Shown piece after piece: positions 15,551 to 16,747 of a stretch of 16,747 bases of DNA. Source of the stretch: an uncultured Oscillospiraceae bacterium (GTDB lineage Bacteria; Bacillota; Clostridia; Oscillospirales; Ruminococcaceae). Every line of letters begins with the position of its first letter. Within the stretch, counting starts at the first letter, position 1. Location: positions 1-16,747 of the forward strand of contig UQSL01000042.1 in assembly GCA_900543705.1 (NCBI GenBank), given 5' to 3'. Below the pieces are notes generated by a model. It had not been told where the DNA came from. It did no database searches and saw only the letters and a list, made by a program, of their open reading frames with translations. The position numbers and the translations under genes are program-made.

Positions 15551-15567
15551 ATTTTCCTACTTGCCAA

Positions 15568-16607
15568 CTAAGCATTTTCTTTTAGAAAAATACCGGTTTT
15601 ATTATCTAACTGTCTGCAAAATTCCTCCAATGTTATTCTTCCCTTTTCATAGTCCTCATAATAAGGGGCGAACACCTGATTAAAATATTCCATATTATAG
15701 GTAATAGTACCGCATCCTGTCGTATGGTCTAACATCTCATAATACTTTCCGATAAAATTCAGCAACGCGGGGTCATTTTCTGCAAACTTTTCCCACAGTT
15801 CCTTATTTTGACGCCTGGCATCCAGATTGACTGGTTCGCCATAGATTAGGATATTGCTCTCCCCCATTGTGGACTGGACAGAATCCGAAAGCAGATACTC
15901 CACAAACTTCCATGCCTTTTGCTTATCCTTACAGGTTTCGTTGACGGCAACCATCTGCATTATATGGCTGGTAAAGCTGTTTTCATCGGAAAAATCCCGC
16001 ATTGGATAAATTTCAAATTCTTCCCGTTCTGGAGAATGTTTTTGAAAATTCTCAATCGCCGTCTGCAATTCCCTTGCCCCTTGATAGAAACTGTGGCCAA
16101 AAAGCAGTTTTTTTAGGTGGAGCATTTCGAAATCCGTTGTATATTCTTCTCCATCTTGACATGCTTTGAAGTAGGCATCCTCTTCTTTTTTCACAGTTTC
16201 CAGGTTTTGCAATGCTGTACGGAACTTCTCACTATCAAAATGGCTTTCCAGATTCTCCGTATCGATAAAACTCGTTGCTAATGGATACAAAAAAGAACTG
16301 ACTTCAGAAAACCAAAAAACGTCTCCCCTTGTGCCCGTTGGTTCAAGGAGATCAAAATAATTCTGATAGCTCAGTTTTTCTCCTATTGCCGCAAGGCCGT
16401 ACTGTTCACTCAACGACTTCGTCGTTACACAAAAAGACACGGTAATGCCTAATGGAAGAAAACGCTGCTTTCCATTGATCTGTCCATATTGTAAAGCATT
16501 CTGGTCATATTTTTCCCTGGAAAAACCCGTTTTCTCCGTGAGTGGGGTCAAGTCGGCGAAAACTCCCTTTTCCGCATAGGACAGAAACCGGGGAAGCTCA
16601 CCCTTGC
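15568..16607 (-). pseudogene. 5'-truncated ABC-transporter solute-binding protein
   Basis: About 345 residues of the central and C-terminal part of an extracytoplasmic family-1-type (sugar) binding protein remain. The recognisable stretch starts GELPRFLSYAEKGVFADLTPL and is followed by QYGQINGKQRFLPLGI, then a C-terminal lobe with DKQKAWKFVEYLLSDSVQSTMG and VFAPYYEDYEKGRITLEE. The N-terminal lipoprotein signal and first lobe are absent. Upstream the frame passes straight into the 49-bp tandem repeat and the rightward promoter region, so the apparent reading frame to 16716 is not a real N-terminus. No ribosome binding site and ATG fit. The base composition is visibly more AT-rich than the core operon. 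The likely history is a deletion that joined the gene's middle to the 5' region of the next gene. The sugar or oligosaccharide class is a family-level guess. Confidence 0.75.
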
Positions 16608-16620
16608 CCCCTTTCCCGAA

Positions 16621-16649
16621 TTGATGGACAGAAAAACATTCGTTATAAT
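16621..16649 (+). promoter_or_regulatory. Sigma-A-like promoter, first repeat copy
   Basis: TTGATG (16621-16626), a 17-base spacer and a perfect TATAAT (16644-16649) read rightward. It lies in the first repeat unit, 49 bases upstream of an identical copy, and faces the plus-strand gene at the window edge. Confidence 0.75.
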
Positions 16650-16669
16650 GGAATGCCCCCTTTCCCGAA

Positions 16670-16698
16670 TTGATGGACAGAAAAACATTCGTTATAAT
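16670..16698 (+). promoter_or_regulatory. Sigma-A-like promoter, second repeat copy
   Basis: The same TTGATG-17-TATAAT arrangement occurs in the second unit (16670-16675 and 16693-16698). It ends 23 bases before the start codon at 16722, so the predicted leader is very short and includes the AAAGGGG ribosome site. Confidence 0.8.
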
Positions 16699-16721
16699 GG
16701 AAAGGAAAGGGGACAAAGGAA

Positions 16722-16747
16722 ATGGAAAACAAACGCAAAAAAGGAAT
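16722..16747 (+). CDS. Start of a plus-strand gene, cut by the window end
   Basis: An ATG at 16722-16724 follows AAAGGGG about nine bases upstream (and AAAGG closer in), and sits just downstream of the duplicated promoter. Only eight residues are visible, MENKRKKG, a lysine-rich start. The product cannot be identified. A regulator or a membrane protein with a basic N-terminus would fit, but neither can be supported. Confidence 0.6.

Larger units (their letters stand above)
16605..16702. repeat. Perfect 2 x 49-bp tandem repeat carrying a promoter
   Basis: Bases 16605-16653 and 16654-16702 are identical. Each unit begins TGCCCCCTTTCCCG and ends TTATAATGGAA. Each carries a full promoter pointing right. 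The left boundary coincides with the point where the solute-binding protein sequence breaks off. Confidence 0.95.

Noticed and set aside
16605..16702. CRISPR repeats
   Set aside because: Two directly abutting identical 49-bp units with no spacers; a tandem duplication, not an array.

Overview
The window is a bacterial chromosome segment from a low-to-mid GC Firmicute, most likely a gut-type Clostridium relative (class Clostridia). Three things point there: a Gram-positive PolC replicase with an exonuclease inserted in its PHP domain, the gene order pyrH-frr-uppS-cdsA-dxr-rseP-ispG-polC, and a T-box leader. The exact family is an inference. Nearly every gene is on the minus strand, so the order below follows transcription, from the right edge to the left.

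Right edge (16747 to 15480): a perfect 2 x 49-bp tandem repeat carries two copies of a sigma-A-like promoter pointing rightward. They lead into the first codons of a plus-strand gene cut by the window end. Facing left from the same spot is an ABC-transporter solute-binding protein gene that has lost its 5' part (start, signal peptide, first lobe), followed by a good terminator.

Core operon (15422 to 4684): a strong promoter drives pyrH (UMP kinase), frr (ribosome recycling), uppS and cdsA (undecaprenyl-PP and CDP-diacylglycerol synthesis), dxr and ispG (MEP isoprenoid pathway), rseP (site-2 protease) and polC (replicative polymerase). All eight look intact. Dxr and IspG feed isoprenoid precursors to UppS, and CdsA supplies phospholipid precursors, so the cluster links envelope building to translation and replication. 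Two stem-loops without U-tracts sit before uppS and before dxr. rpsB-tsf, the usual upstream neighbours of pyrH, are absent. A HAD phosphatase (gph-like) follows polC after a 226-bp gap.

T-box operon (3807 to 531): a sigma-A promoter overlapping the gph stop codon starts a T-box leader, whose likely specifier codon is UUC (Phe), with its terminator. It controls an HTH-cupin regulator, an AMP-forming acyl-CoA synthetase and a DUF2461 protein. The HTH-cupin gene is split by a frameshifting deletion. The DUF2461 gene carries a one-base frameshift. Beyond a terminator lies a decayed GNAT acetyltransferase fragment (183-461). The first 180 bases hold nothing I can assign.

The most interesting signal is the pairing of an apparent Phe T-box with an acyl-CoA ligase. 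It suggests that the ligase is induced when charged tRNA-Phe runs short, as would fit activation of an aryl or branched acid for reductive carboxylation into an amino acid. That is a hypothesis. The clustering of broken genes only at the two flanks of the intact core is the second theme.
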